From JAMXLG01 sp963765935 (lineage in GTDB: Bacteria > Vulcanimicrobiota > Vulcanimicrobiia > Vulcanimicrobiales > Vulcanimicrobiaceae): 64,000 nt of DNA. Each line of letters starts with the position of its first letter. The stretch's first letter is position 1. The notes under the pieces are model-generated. The model searched no databases. It was not told the DNA's origin and saw only the letters and a list, made by a program, of their open reading frames with translations. Positions 7,365 through 16,894 of the stretch are shown piece after piece. The DNA lies in the NCBI GenBank assembly GCA_963765935.1, contig CAVXXX010000001.1, forward strand, positions 1,984,001 through 2,048,000, given 5' to 3'. A program made the translations under genes and the position numbers.

Positions 7365-8132
7365 ATGAAAACGTTGCTGAAAATTCTTACGATTACTTCA
7401 ACGCTCGCCGTTGCAATGACCGCCATGCCGGTTTCAGCAGGTGAATTCGGCGTTCAACCAATCAAAGTGTTTCTCTCGAAGGATACGACGAGCGTTCTGC
7501 TGTCCGTTGAAAACGAATCGGACAGCGCCTTGCGTGCGCAAGTCACCGGTTTTACGTGGTCGGAATCCGCGAACGGGAAAATGGAGCTTACGCCAACGGA
7601 CGATCTGATCTATTTCCCGACGTTGATTACGATGGGCCCGCACGAAGTTCGCAGCGTGCGCGTGGGTCTTGCCACCTCTGCCGTAACGGCCGTCGAAAAA
7701 ACGTATCGGGTTTTCATCGAAGAGCTGCCGTCTCTCGACAGTCAGCTTACGCCGGCCAAAGGCGCGCATCTGACTGTTCGCACAAAAGTCGGCATCCCGA
7801 TCTTTCTCGAGCCGCCGAACGGAACGATGAAGGCGACGATCGGGCAAGGAAAGTTCGACGCCGGAAAGTTGGACGTTTCGGTCGTCAATCAAGGCTCACT
7901 CCATATCATGGTCGATAGCGTCAAAGTCATCGCTAAAGATTCCACAGGCCATGAAGTTTACGACAAAGCCGTGCGCGGATGGTACGTGATGCCGAGTCAA
8001 GAGCGCGACTTCGCAATAATGATTCCGAAGGATGCCTGCTCGAAGGCACAATCGTACGACGTGACGGCAGACTCTGATGCCGGCCTCCTCACGACGCACG
8101 TGAACGGCGACCGCAGCGCCTGCGGTAAGTAA
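7365..8132 (+). CDS. Periplasmic pilus chaperone (PapD/CsuC-like)
   Basis: This 255-residue protein has a signal peptide cut near MPVSA-GEF. The two-domain chaperone pattern is visible: the first domain has FGVQPIKVFLSKDTTSVLLSV, ALRAQVTGFTW, YFPTLITMGPHEVRSVRVGL and YRVFIEELP, followed by a second beta-rich domain. Such chaperones donate a strand to pilin subunits in the periplasm and deliver them to the usher. The ATG 7365 is preferred over the in-frame TTG at 7350 because AAAGGAAG sits just before it. The gene lies directly upstream of the usher, the normal Csu order. Confidence 0.85.
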   Translation: MKTLLKILTITSTLAVAMTAMPVSAGEFGVQPIKVFLSKDTTSVLLSVENESDSALRAQVTGFTWSESANGKMELTPTDDLIYFPTLITMGPHEVRSVRVGLATSAVTAVEKTYRVFIEELPSLDSQLTPAKGAHLTVRTKVGIPIFLEPPNGTMKATIGQGKFDAGKLDVSVVNQGSLHIMVDSVKVIAKDSTGHEVYDKAVRGWYVMPSQERDFAIMIPKDACSKAQSYDVTADSDAGLLTTHVNGDRSACGK

Positions 8133-8145
8133 ACGCTTCCGCATC

Positions 8146-10425
8146 GTGCGCCGCATCGCCGCCATCCTGCTCGTTTCGTTGATACTCGGCAATCACGCGT
8201 ATCCGGCGTCGGCCGCGCCGCTGCGCGCAATGCTGACGGTGACGGTCAATTCGGTCGACAAGGGCATGCACGTCGTGCAGGTCGACGGCGACGACATTTT
8301 GATCGCGCGCAACGATGTGGAGAACCTGGGACTGAACAACGTTCCGGGAGCCGGCGCCGGCGCGGCGGCATACGTGTCGCTTTCCTCGCTTGCGCCGGCA
8401 CTGAAGTTTACGGTTGATGAGAAGACGCTGACGGTAGTAATTAACGTTGCCGCTCAATACCTCGCCGGTACGACCGTGAACATGCAAGATTCGGGCGCTA
8501 TAGCGGCCGAGCATACTAGTAGCACGTTCTTGAACTACGCAGTGTCCAAAGCTTCTCAGTCATCTGCGGCGCTCAGCGGCGAGTTCGGAACTTCTGTAGC
8601 ACGCGGTTTGCTGTATGCATCCTTCTCGAAGGACAGCTCGGGCATCACTCCAGGGATCGTGAATTGGACCTTCGACTCACAAGCGAAGATGCGGCGCGTT
8701 ACGATCGGCGACGCAGATGCGACAGCCGGCGATTTAGGCGGATCGACGCAGATTCGCGGGATAGCGATTCAACGTGATTGGCAGCTGAACTCCCGATTTA
8801 ATCGTCAAGTTTCGAATTCGCTCTCAGGGGTCGTAGAGTCGCCCTCAACAGCGAGCATTTACGTCAACGGATTGCTCGTTGGAACGCAAGAACTCCCACC
8901 GGGCGCATTCAACTTATCGAATATTCCGATGATCAACGGTTCGAACAACGTTCAAGTTGTGATTCGCGACGCGTTCGGCCACGAACAAGTCATTCAAAGG
9001 ACGTTCTATCATTCGTTGAGCGCTCTGAATCCGGGGCTGAGCGACTATTCGTTTGCGTTGGGCTCCCAACGTGACGGATTGAGCGGCACGCCGAGTTCAG
9101 GACGCGGCCCGATGGCCTTCGTCGCGCACTATATTCGCGGAGTAAACGATACCTTTACGGGCGGAGGTGATGTATCGCTCACGCAAGGTGCCCTCGATTT
9201 AGGTCCTTCGTTCGTTTTCGCTACTCGCTACGGTCAGTTTACGGGCGAGGCGCAAATGAGCGATGCGAAGGACGCTCGCGGACTCGCGGAATTGCTCGCG
9301 TACGACTACTCCGGACGCGGGCTCGGATTCAACGGCGAGATTCTGATGCAAACGCCGCAATACTCCTCGGTCTCCGTATTGCCGGCCGAGGACCGGATGC
9401 TGTTCCGCGCGAGCGGCGGCATCACACTTCCTCTCGGGAAGCGTCGAGAGATATCATTTCGATTTTCGAGGGGTCGCGATCGCGATCACGGCGCATCGAA
9501 CGAATTTGATACCGGAACGAGCGTACGAATCGGGCGCCGCCTTGCGCTTGCGCTCACGTACCGGATGCAAAATGGCTACGGAGGCGGCGGTTCAGGATTC
9601 TACACAACGTTGAGCATGCCGTTTGGCGGTGATGGAGAGCTCACGTCCACATCGACCTTTGGCGGCAGCGATGCCGGCACGTCGATAAGTGCCGGCAGAA
9701 GCGCACGTGCGGATCAACCGCTCGGCTACGATGTTATGTATTCGCGGCAAACAGATCAATCGCAGCTCGGATACGATCTCGAGTACTACGCAGCGCATGG
9801 ACTCTATTCCGCGCAGCGCATTACCGCCGGCGGAGCAGCGTCAACCCAGCTCTCCGCTTCCGGATCCGTTGTCTATATCGATCGCGGTTTCTACTTCTCG
9901 CGCCCTGTTGAGGATGCGTTCGTTCTCGTCGACGCGTCGTTGCCGGGTGTCGTCGTCGAAGAGAACAATCAGCCGATGGGCAAAACCGACCATCATGGGA
10001 AGCTGTTCCTTCCCGATGCGATCTCGTATTATCAGAACGAAGTGCGCTTGAACTCATCCAACGCGCCAATGAATTACAGCTTCGATAAAACGTTAGATCG
10101 CGTGACGCCGTCCTATCGAGGCGGTGCGGTCGCGCATTTTGCTTTACATCGGACGCAGTCGTTCTTGGGAAGCGTCATGGTCCGCGAAAACGGAAAGTCC
10201 ATCGCACCGGCTTACGGACAAATGACGCTCTCGTTTCCGAACGGCAAAAATGCACGGTCGGATATCGGTGAAAACGGTGAATTCTATCTGGAGAACGTCC
10301 CGCCGGGAACGTATCCCGCGAAGATTGAGTACAGCAAAGGAACGTGCTCGATGAAGATGACGATTCCGGACGTTGCGCAGCCGTACGTACGAATGGGGAG
10401 GCTAGTATGCGACGGCTCGCCCTAA
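8146..10425 (+). CDS. Fimbrial outer-membrane usher (CsuD-like)
   Basis: This 759-residue protein starts with GTG and a signal peptide (RRIAAILLVSLILGNHAYP). The usher is the outer-membrane pore that takes subunits from the chaperone and assembles the pilus. Segments typical of the family include FTFDS-type WTFDSQAKMRRVTIGD, RGIAIQRDWQLNSRF and the plug-like region SASIYVNGLL-type STASIYVNGLLVGTQELPPG. SYYQNEVRLNS and DAFVLVDASLPGV mark the C-terminal domains. The length is normal for the family. The usher end overlaps the next pilin start by 19 bp. Confidence 0.88.
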   Translation: MRRIAAILLVSLILGNHAYPASAAPLRAMLTVTVNSVDKGMHVVQVDGDDILIARNDVENLGLNNVPGAGAGAAAYVSLSSLAPALKFTVDEKTLTVVINVAAQYLAGTTVNMQDSGAIAAEHTSSTFLNYAVSKASQSSAALSGEFGTSVARGLLYASFSKDSSGITPGIVNWTFDSQAKMRRVTIGDADATAGDLGGSTQIRGIAIQRDWQLNSRFNRQVSNSLSGVVESPSTASIYVNGLLVGTQELPPGAFNLSNIPMINGSNNVQVVIRDAFGHEQVIQRTFYHSLSALNPGLSDYSFALGSQRDGLSGTPSSGRGPMAFVAHYIRGVNDTFTGGGDVSLTQGALDLGPSFVFATRYGQFTGEAQMSDAKDARGLAELLAYDYSGRGLGFNGEILMQTPQYSSVSVLPAEDRMLFRASGGITLPLGKRREISFRFSRGRDRDHGASNEFDTGTSVRIGRRLALALTYRMQNGYGGGGSGFYTTLSMPFGGDGELTSTSTFGGSDAGTSISAGRSARADQPLGYDVMYSRQTDQSQLGYDLEYYAAHGLYSAQRITAGGAASTQLSASGSVVYIDRGFYFSRPVEDAFVLVDASLPGVVVEENNQPMGKTDHHGKLFLPDAISYYQNEVRLNSSNAPMNYSFDKTLDRVTPSYRGGAVAHFALHRTQSFLGSVMVRENGKSIAPAYGQMTLSFPNGKNARSDIGENGEFYLENVPPGTYPAKIEYSKGTCSMKMTIPDVAQPYVRMGRLVCDGSP

Positions 10426-10889
10426 CAACGGTTGCCGTTCTCGCGATCGCAAGCGTGTTCGCTATTCATCCGGTCCACGCCGCAGCGAGCCGCGCCTACC
10501 ATGGGTGCCGCTTCGACGATCTGCTCCTATCATTCGGGCAGTACGATGTTTTTAATCAGCATCCAACGGCGATTGCCGGGAGCCTGACATACATCTGCTC
10601 GCACGTCGATGACGATGTCGAGATATCACTATCATCAGGCAAGTCGAACGACTATCGCAATCGCTACATGACGAACGTCAGCGACTCGAGTCAGCATCTG
10701 CACTACCAGCTGAGCCTGAACCCCGACTGCGGCCGGCCGTTCGGTGATGGCTTCGCTGACACCGATAAGCTAGATCTCGATGCACGTAAAGGCAGTGGTT
10801 CCGTGCACGTTTTCGGCGTGGTCTATCCGCGTCAAGACGTTAGGGCCGGCCAATATTCGGATGAATTAGAAGTTACGATCAACTACTGA
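10407..10889 (+). CDS. Spore coat U domain minor pilin or tip subunit
   Basis: This 160-residue secreted protein starts at the ATG 10407 inside the usher gene, with GGGGAGG upstream. The signal peptide ends near HPVHA-AAS. It has the U-domain marks YHGCRF, FGQYDVFNQ, CSHVDDDVEISLS and the ending QDVRAGQYSDELEVTINY. In classical Csu operons the gene after the usher encodes the tip adhesin, about twice this size with two domains; here only one is present. It may cap the pilus, or the adhesin may be elsewhere. Confidence 0.75.
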   Translation: MRRLALTTVAVLAIASVFAIHPVHAAASRAYHGCRFDDLLLSFGQYDVFNQHPTAIAGSLTYICSHVDDDVEISLSSGKSNDYRNRYMTNVSDSSQHLHYQLSLNPDCGRPFGDGFADTDKLDLDARKGSGSVHVFGVVYPRQDVRAGQYSDELEVTINY

Positions 10890-10906
10890 GCGAATGTCGC
10901 TCGGTA

Positions 10907-11791
10907 ATGCTCGAGCCGCCGCAAACGCGCCCCGCTTCGTCGTTTGATGAAGCGGTCCAACGTGCACAAGCCGTAATTGCGCGCGACGATGAACGAATTA
11001 CACCTGCTGCGCACACCAAACTCCTCCATCACAACGAGCGCCGGCCGATTGCAGTCGTGCTCCTTCATGGTCTCACGAACCATCCGGGACAGTACGCGGA
11101 GTTTGCGCCGCAGCTCTACGCGCGCGGCGCAAACGTATACGTTCCGCGGATGCCGTATCAGGGATACAAAGACCGAATGACAACGGCGCTTGCAGCGTTG
11201 ACCGCGGAAGAGCTAGTAGCTGCGGCATATGATGCAGTCGATGTCGCCTGCGGGTTAGGCGAACGTGTAGCAGTACTCGGCATCTCGGCAGGCGGACTGC
11301 AGTGTGCGTATCTCGGTCAATATCGTGACGACATCGCAGTTAGCGTACCCGTATCACCGGATTTTGCGCTTTTGCAACTTCCATATGGAGTTAGCAAACT
11401 GCTCGAATGGCTGATCCTTCATGTGCCGAACCTATTTCTCTGGTGGGATCCACGAATACGTGAAGCGCAACGGCCGAAAACCGCGTATCCACGTTTCCCG
11501 ACGCATGCTCTCGCGCAAACAATGCGCATTGCCGACGCGGTCTTCGACGCGGCGAGAGCAAAGAAGGCGCAGGCGCAGCGAATAACGACGATCGTAAATC
11601 GCGCTGACCCGGCCGTAAACAACGAAGTAACGCAAGAGGTAGTCACGGAGTGGAAGGGTCTGCGCAAAGAGGGGATTGACTATGTCGAGTTGCGCAACTT
11701 GCCCGAAAACCACGACATCATCGATCCCGATAATCCGCACGCCGCAATCGATGTCGTCTACCCGAAACTGATCGCCGCCTTAGGTCTCTAG
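10907..11791 (+). CDS. Alpha/beta hydrolase, paralogue of the gene at 1999
   Basis: This cytoplasmic hydrolase has 294 residues: HGLTNHPGQYAEF (oxyanion region), nucleophile elbow GISAGG and catalytic histidine in LPENHDIIDP. The segment LFLWWDPRIREAQRP...YPRFPTHALAQ closely parallels the hydrolase at 1999, as do the N-terminal ARDDERITPAAHTKLLHH and ARDREHISEAGRTKLLLH. The two copies flank the LuxR and pilus block. It lies 17 bp after the last pilin and may be co-transcribed with it. The substrate is unknown. Confidence 0.75.
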   Translation: MLEPPQTRPASSFDEAVQRAQAVIARDDERITPAAHTKLLHHNERRPIAVVLLHGLTNHPGQYAEFAPQLYARGANVYVPRMPYQGYKDRMTTALAALTAEELVAAAYDAVDVACGLGERVAVLGISAGGLQCAYLGQYRDDIAVSVPVSPDFALLQLPYGVSKLLEWLILHVPNLFLWWDPRIREAQRPKTAYPRFPTHALAQTMRIADAVFDAARAKKAQAQRITTIVNRADPAVNNEVTQEVVTEWKGLRKEGIDYVELRNLPENHDIIDPDNPHAAIDVVYPKLIAALGL

Positions 11792-11808
11792 CGCAGCGCG
11801 ATAGAGCG

Positions 11809-13486
11809 CTACGCTCGTACGCCGTTGTGTACGGCGAAGAGATTGTGCGGGTCGTACGTGCGCTTGATCGAGACGAGGCGCGGAAAGTTCGTCCCCCAAT
11901 ACGACGTCCCGAATGACGGCTCGAAGTAGTTGCTCTCGGAGACGTAGGATCCGCCGCGTGGCGTCAGCGCGCGAGCCGGCTCCATGCAGGCGTGAATCGT
12001 CTTTGCCCTTGCGCGTGCTTTTTGCATGTCGGGTTCGTGCCCTGCGATTCCCGGGTAGAGTCCTTGCGCGCCGTCGGCGCAAATCATCAGCGCAAATGCG
12101 GTCGTAACGTTCGGGTTCATCGCGGTCTCTTTTGCGGCATCGATTGCGGCAGCGGGTGCACCGGCTAAGCCTTTATTGAAATGAAGCTCGAATCCGAACG
12201 GACGCGACGCTTGATACAGTACATTCGCTAGCGATGCGCGGTGATCGTCATCAAGCAACGATGCCGGAAGCCAGAGCGATTCGTAGCCGTAGAGAAACAT
12301 CCCGACTTGATCGCTATCCCCGCTCCACCACCAGTTTGCTGCGTGATTCGCGCGCGGGTCGAGCCTGACCGATGTGCTATGGTGATCCACGCGCCAGGAG
12401 CGGTCCCACCAGTGGCGGCCTTCCATCGAACCGATATGCGGTCCGTCGGCGAGGGTGAACTTTGACGGTGATGCTCGCAATGTATCAAAAAACGGCTTCC
12501 AGACTGCGTTCATCTCATCCGAGGTAAGGCCCGCCCCGACCATGTTTATCGCCAGAACGTTGTCGCCGCGAAACTGCACGCTTTCGCCCCATTGTTCGTT
12601 GAAAAGCGAACTATGATAGAAGTCGATAAAACGCGCGATTAATTCTCGATAGGCATCATTTGAGGATGCCTTGATCTGTGCGTTTACACCACCCAGATGC
12701 TCGGGTAAGTCGTGCAGCGCAAGCGTGAGCCCGCGTCACGATGCCGAACGTTCCGCCGCCACCGCCCTTCAACGCCCAGAAGAGATCGGGATCGCTGGAT
12801 GCATTGACGGTGCGGATGCGGCCGTCCGCGGTTACAACCTCAGCTTCACGGAGATGTGATGCCGCCGTTCCGAATCGCTTTGAGAAACTGCCGAAGCCGC
12901 CGCTTTGAACGAGCCCGGCAACACCGACGGTTGTGCACCCGCCGCCTTGCACGTATCTGCCGTGTTGCGTCGTCACGGCATCATACGCTTGGGCCCAGAT
13001 CGTTCCCGCGCCTAGAGTAACGCTGTCGCTTCCAACCGTGATGTCGTTCATATGACGCGTCCAAATCAGAAGCGAATCCGGCGCATTAGACGTTCCCTGA
13101 TAGCTGTGTCCGCCGCCCTTGATGACGAGACGAAGATCGTATTCGCGCGCAAAATTCACGGCGGCGGCGACGTCACCCGCATGCTGTGCAGCAACCGCAT
13201 GCGAACTCGTCGCACTCGTCCAGGCATCCGCCCAGCCGACGGTTTGGGTGAGTGCCGGATCGTCGCCGATGAAGTACGGATTCTTGAGATTCTCAAAGAG
13301 CGCGCTGCACGACGCGTTGGTGCGGGCACATGTTTGAAACGGCGACTGCAATTCGAGCACATCGCCGTCGGCTGCGCGGCGCAGCTTCTCCCACGGAATT
13401 CCGGTCGACGCGGCAACCGCGCTGCGCGGTAAGAATCCGATCAGCATCGCCGACGCCGATCCTTGAAGCAAGGAACGCCTGTTCAT
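11809..13486 (-). pseudogene. BBE-type FAD-linked oxidoreductase, interrupted by a 1-nt frameshift
   Basis: Two adjacent frames together encode one berberine-bridge-type oxidase. The N-terminal part (12656-13486) has a Tat-like signal (NRRSLLQGSASAML), the FAD domain with KGGGHSYQG and GGGCTTVGVAG (histidine and cysteine that can bind FAD bicovalently), and GGGGGTFGIVTR. It then derails. Removing one C from the CCC at 12730-12732 (one G on the coding strand) restores the expected RLTLALHDLPEHLGG and continuity into the second part, which ends with the BBE motif NYFEPSFG and KRTYDPHNLF. The whole would be about 560 residues. The fault may be a true inactivating mutation or an assembly error. 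The start TAATG overlaps the upstream gene by one base. Confidence 0.8.
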
Positions 13487-14991
13487 TAGATGTACTCCTT
13501 TTTTCCCGGCCAGAGCTTCGCCAGCGGCTCTTTGATGCCGCGGCAAACCATAAGAGGAATGTTTGTTTCGTATGCGACCGTAAACGGAGCGTTGAAAGTC
13601 GCGGCACGCTCAGCACGCGTGAAGAGCGCATGCTTCGCACCGCAATCTCCGTTCACGTCGATGACCACGTTGCCGGAGTAACCGCGCGAGCCCCACAGCC
13701 AGTATTGATTGTGGCCGCTCACCACGGGAACGCTCGGAGCGAAGAATTGCACTGCGGCTGCTTCCCCGTAATTCGATGCAACGATGACCGCTTGAGTTCG
13801 CTCGCCCGGCGGTAATCCATCGTAGAGCCGCTTGATCGTCGCCGCCATTTCAGGCCACCCGTGCATGTCCGCCCAATCACCCGGAAGTGCAGCTGTTTCC
13901 CGCCCATGCTCGGTTGCCGTTATTGCCCGCGACATGTGAAGCGTTGCGAGTAGGTGGTCCTGATACGCAAGAAACGTCTGTTCGGAAAGCATCGGTAACG
14001 CAAACGGAACGAAAAGCGGACCGAGGGTCAACGTGTAGGCGAGCGCGGCATAACGCACGATGGACGCCCGTCGTGTCCACCCTTCGATTGCGACGGCACC
14101 GGAAGCGATAAGAATGGAATAGACCGCGCCGGGATAGTAATGTTTTCCGTGTGAGAGAATCATTTCGGCGATCAAGATCATATACGCATAGCCAAGAAAT
14201 CGAAACGATGTGGCACGCAGCAACCAAATCAACCCAATGATCCATACGGGGAACAGGAGGAGGTTGGTAATGATGATCTCTTGGACGAGGTACATCAGCG
14301 GGCCGACCTCGATATTCTTTCCGTTCTGGCCGTTGCGTAGTAACTCGGCCATCGGAAATCCGTAGTGTGCTTGCCACTGAAAGTTCGGCAGCGCCACAAT
14401 CGTCATGAGGACTACCGCGGCGGCAAACCATCCGTTTCCCAAAATGCGCCGTTGTGGCGTAAGAAGTAAACCGAGTGTCAACGCGATCAAGAAGAAGATG
14501 ACGCTGTACTTACTTTCAAGCGTTACACCGGCAACCGCGCCGGCTACGATCCAGAGCTTTGGATCGGCGCCCTTGACGAGACGCGTCAAGAGGTACGCCA
14601 GCAGCGGCCATGTCAAGAGATTCACTTCGTCCGTCGAAACCTTCATACCGAATGACATAAGGACGAGCGTGAAGAGAAAGACGAGCGTTGCGAGCGCTTG
14701 TGCGAATACGCCCCCGCCGAATTCAAGGACGAGCAAGCAGGTCGTGTATGCGGCGGCTGCAGCGAAAAGCGCGGGCACGGCGCGCAACAGCCATAAGGAG
14801 TGTCCGAAGAGTTGCGTTGCTGCGGCCATCAGTGGCACGACCGGCGGCTGATCGACGTAGCCCCATTGCGGGTGAAAGCCGCAAATAATGAAGTACAGTT
14901 CGTCGCGGAAGAAGCCGTAGTGCGCGTTGCCCAGCGCGTGAATAAGGAAAACCACGGCCGCGGCAAACCACGGCATCGTACGAACGTTCAT
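13486..14991 (-). CDS. GT39/ArnT-like membrane glycosyltransferase
   Basis: This 501-residue multi-spanning protein has the PMT/ArnT layout: a first membrane helix, then an acidic loop (GFFRDELYFIICGFHP), YVDQPPVVPLMAA, about ten further helices and a C-terminal soluble domain (from about 360). Family members move a sugar from a polyprenyl-phosphate donor to lipid or protein at the outer face of the inner membrane; donor and acceptor cannot be told here. It follows the LytTR gene by 10 bp and its stop overlaps the start of the FAD oxidase (TAATG), so all belong to one minus-strand unit. Confidence 0.75.
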   Translation of the reverse strand: MNVRTMPWFAAAVVFLIHALGNAHYGFFRDELYFIICGFHPQWGYVDQPPVVPLMAAATQLFGHSLWLLRAVPALFAAAAAYTTCLLVLEFGGGVFAQALATLVFLFTLVLMSFGMKVSTDEVNLLTWPLLAYLLTRLVKGADPKLWIVAGAVAGVTLESKYSVIFFLIALTLGLLLTPQRRILGNGWFAAAVVLMTIVALPNFQWQAHYGFPMAELLRNGQNGKNIEVGPLMYLVQEIIITNLLLFPVWIIGLIWLLRATSFRFLGYAYMILIAEMILSHGKHYYPGAVYSILIASGAVAIEGWTRRASIVRYAALAYTLTLGPLFVPFALPMLSEQTFLAYQDHLLATLHMSRAITATEHGRETAALPGDWADMHGWPEMAATIKRLYDGLPPGERTQAVIVASNYGEAAAVQFFAPSVPVVSGHNQYWLWGSRGYSGNVVIDVNGDCGAKHALFTRAERAATFNAPFTVAYETNIPLMVCRGIKEPLAKLWPGKKEYI

Positions 14992-15001
14992 CGCGGCTCC
15001 T

Positions 15002-15754
15002 TTACTTCAGCAAATCGGGGCGTTTTGCGGCGTAGCGGCGGCTCCAAGCGATCTCGCTTCCGTCGCGCATTCTGATTTTGTAGTCACCGTGGAACCATGG
15101 GTGAATTTCCGAAATTTCATCGATGTTTACGAGGTGCGAACGATGCACGCGCGCAAACTGGGCGGGATCCAGGCGCGACTCGATCGACTCGAGCGTCGTA
15201 CGCAATGAATGAGAACCGCGAGCGGTGTGTACCTCGACATTATTACCGTCGGATTCAAGGCGCGTGATCTCGCGCGTCGCAACGAAGAACGATCGGCCTT
15301 CGTTGGGAATCAACAGGCGTCGCACATATTGTTCTTCGTTACGGACACGCGCCAGCGTCGCGGCAAGAGCTTCCGCGTCCGGCCGTGTATCGGCAGAGCG
15401 CCGTGCCCGCTCTAGCGCTTGCTCGAAGCGCGCCTTATCGTAGGGCTTGAGAAGATAGTCGAGCGCACTCACTTCGAACGCCTTCACGGCGTATTGATCG
15501 AAGGCGGTGACGAAGACGATCGAAGGCGGCTCTTCCGCGCGCACGAGCGCTTGCGCTACGCCCAAACCGTCGAGATCGGGCATGTGAATGTCGAGAAAGA
15601 CCAGGCGCGGTTTCGTCATCGCAATGAGATCGAGCGCATCGATGCCGTTCGAGGCCTCCGCGACGATTGTCACGTCTTCATGCTCGCCGAGAAAACGTGC
15701 CAGTTTCCGGCGCGCCGGTGCCTCGTCGTCCGCAATCATTACCGGGATCGTCAT
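15002..15754 (-). CDS. LytTR-family response regulator
   Basis: The protein has 250 residues. A receiver domain (1-120) has the acidic pair DDE at 9-11, phospho-acceptor Asp55 (LVFLDIHMPDLDG) and the lysine of LLKPYDKARF. The C-terminal half is a LytTR DNA-binding domain: ITRLESDGNNVEVHTARG, RVHRSHLVNIDEI, then DGSEIAWSRRYA. The start overlaps the kinase stop (ATGA), giving a tightly paired system. The downstream GT39-like gene and oxidase are candidate co-transcribed genes. Confidence 0.9.
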   Translation of the reverse strand: MTIPVMIADDEAPARRKLARFLGEHEDVTIVAEASNGIDALDLIAMTKPRLVFLDIHMPDLDGLGVAQALVRAEEPPSIVFVTAFDQYAVKAFEVSALDYLLKPYDKARFEQALERARRSADTRPDAEALAATLARVRNEEQYVRRLLIPNEGRSFFVATREITRLESDGNNVEVHTARGSHSLRTTLESIESRLDPAQFARVHRSHLVNIDEISEIHPWFHGDYKIRMRDGSEIAWSRRYAAKRPDLLK

Positions 15755-16827
15755 GCGTCACTCCCTTCAACGTACGGAAAGGTCAACGTCGCAAGCGTCC
15801 CGCCCTCGTTTCGCGACCCGATCGCGAATGAGGCGCGGTCGCCGTACATATAATCGAGGCGGGCAACGATGTTCGAGAGGCCGATTCCATGCGCTGCGCC
15901 GTCACTGAATCCGACGCCGTCGTCTGCAACCTGAATCACCGTCGATCCATTTTGCCGTGCCACGTCGATTTCGAGATCGATCGAGGCGCGCGTCGAGCCC
16001 ATGCCGTGCCGAATGCTATTCTCGAGAAGCGGTTGCAGCACCATAAACGGAACGAGCGCGTTTCGAGCCCTTTCGTCGACGTGAACGTCCAGTATCAGGT
16101 TGCGTTCAAGGCGCGTCTTCATGATGTCGACATACATCCTTTCGATGTGAAGTTCTTCATCGAGGGTAACAGACTGAACGCCGCCCGAAGCTAGTACCAA
16201 TCGCATGAACTCACTCACTTGCGTCAACATCTGGTCGGCTTTGGTGACGTCTTCGTACATCACCGACGAGATCGCGTTGAGCGTATTGAAAAGAAAATGT
16301 GGCTGTAACTGTAAGCGAAGATTTTCCAGCTTTGCCTCAGCAAGTTTGCCTTCGAGTTCGGCTTCCTTCAATTCGGCCTTGCGCGTCGCCGACATGTTGG
16401 TGAAGAGCATGATCAACCCGAGCAGGAGCGCGTAATCGAACACGTCGCCGGCTGCTTCCATGGGATACCGGTACATCATATTGCCGTAGTCGTACGAACC
16501 GAGACCAAGGATCCAGAAGATTGCGATCCGGCTCCACCACATGATCGTGGTGTGTAAGACCGTGTAGATAAGTGCGCCGACCGCGTTGCCGGCGAGTGCC
16601 TCGACCCAACTGGTGCCGAAACAAAACCGGCGAGCGAACCAAATGATCATCGGCAGCAGCACGAGCGCGCCGTACGCACCCGTGAACTCCTCGATAACCC
16701 GCTGCGCGAACGTGCCGTGATGTCCCCGGGTGAGATCGTCGAGGTAGTAGTGCGCGGTATTCAGACACGCGAGCAGCGTGAATCCGGCGAAGATCATCAG
16801 CCACACGGTACGCGCGGTAAGTTTCAT
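15751..16827 (-). CDS. LytS-like membrane histidine kinase
   Basis: This 358-residue kinase starts at the ATG 16827. Four to six membrane helices occupy residues 1-150, then a short coiled coil (ATRKAELKEAELEGKLAEAK). The His_kinase domain follows, with phospho-acceptor histidine in LQLQPHFLFNTLNAIS and the N-box ENSIRHGM. An ATPase end with VADDGVGFSDG and GIGLSNIVARL completes it. There is no periplasmic sensor, so the signal may come from within the membrane. It is paired with the LytTR regulator by a 4-bp overlap. The open frame upstream of 16827 has no domain features. Confidence 0.88.
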   Translation of the reverse strand: MKLTARTVWLMIFAGFTLLACLNTAHYYLDDLTRGHHGTFAQRVIEEFTGAYGALVLLPMIIWFARRFCFGTSWVEALAGNAVGALIYTVLHTTIMWWSRIAIFWILGLGSYDYGNMMYRYPMEAAGDVFDYALLLGLIMLFTNMSATRKAELKEAELEGKLAEAKLENLRLQLQPHFLFNTLNAISSVMYEDVTKADQMLTQVSEFMRLVLASGGVQSVTLDEELHIERMYVDIMKTRLERNLILDVHVDERARNALVPFMVLQPLLENSIRHGMGSTRASIDLEIDVARQNGSTVIQVADDGVGFSDGAAHGIGLSNIVARLDYMYGDRASFAIGSRNEGGTLATLTFPYVEGSDA

Positions 16828-16894
16828 ATGATGGTTGTACCGGCTTCGGGTCCCTCGCGGCAATTGCCCCGTGATGAGCGGGATAAACCGCAGG

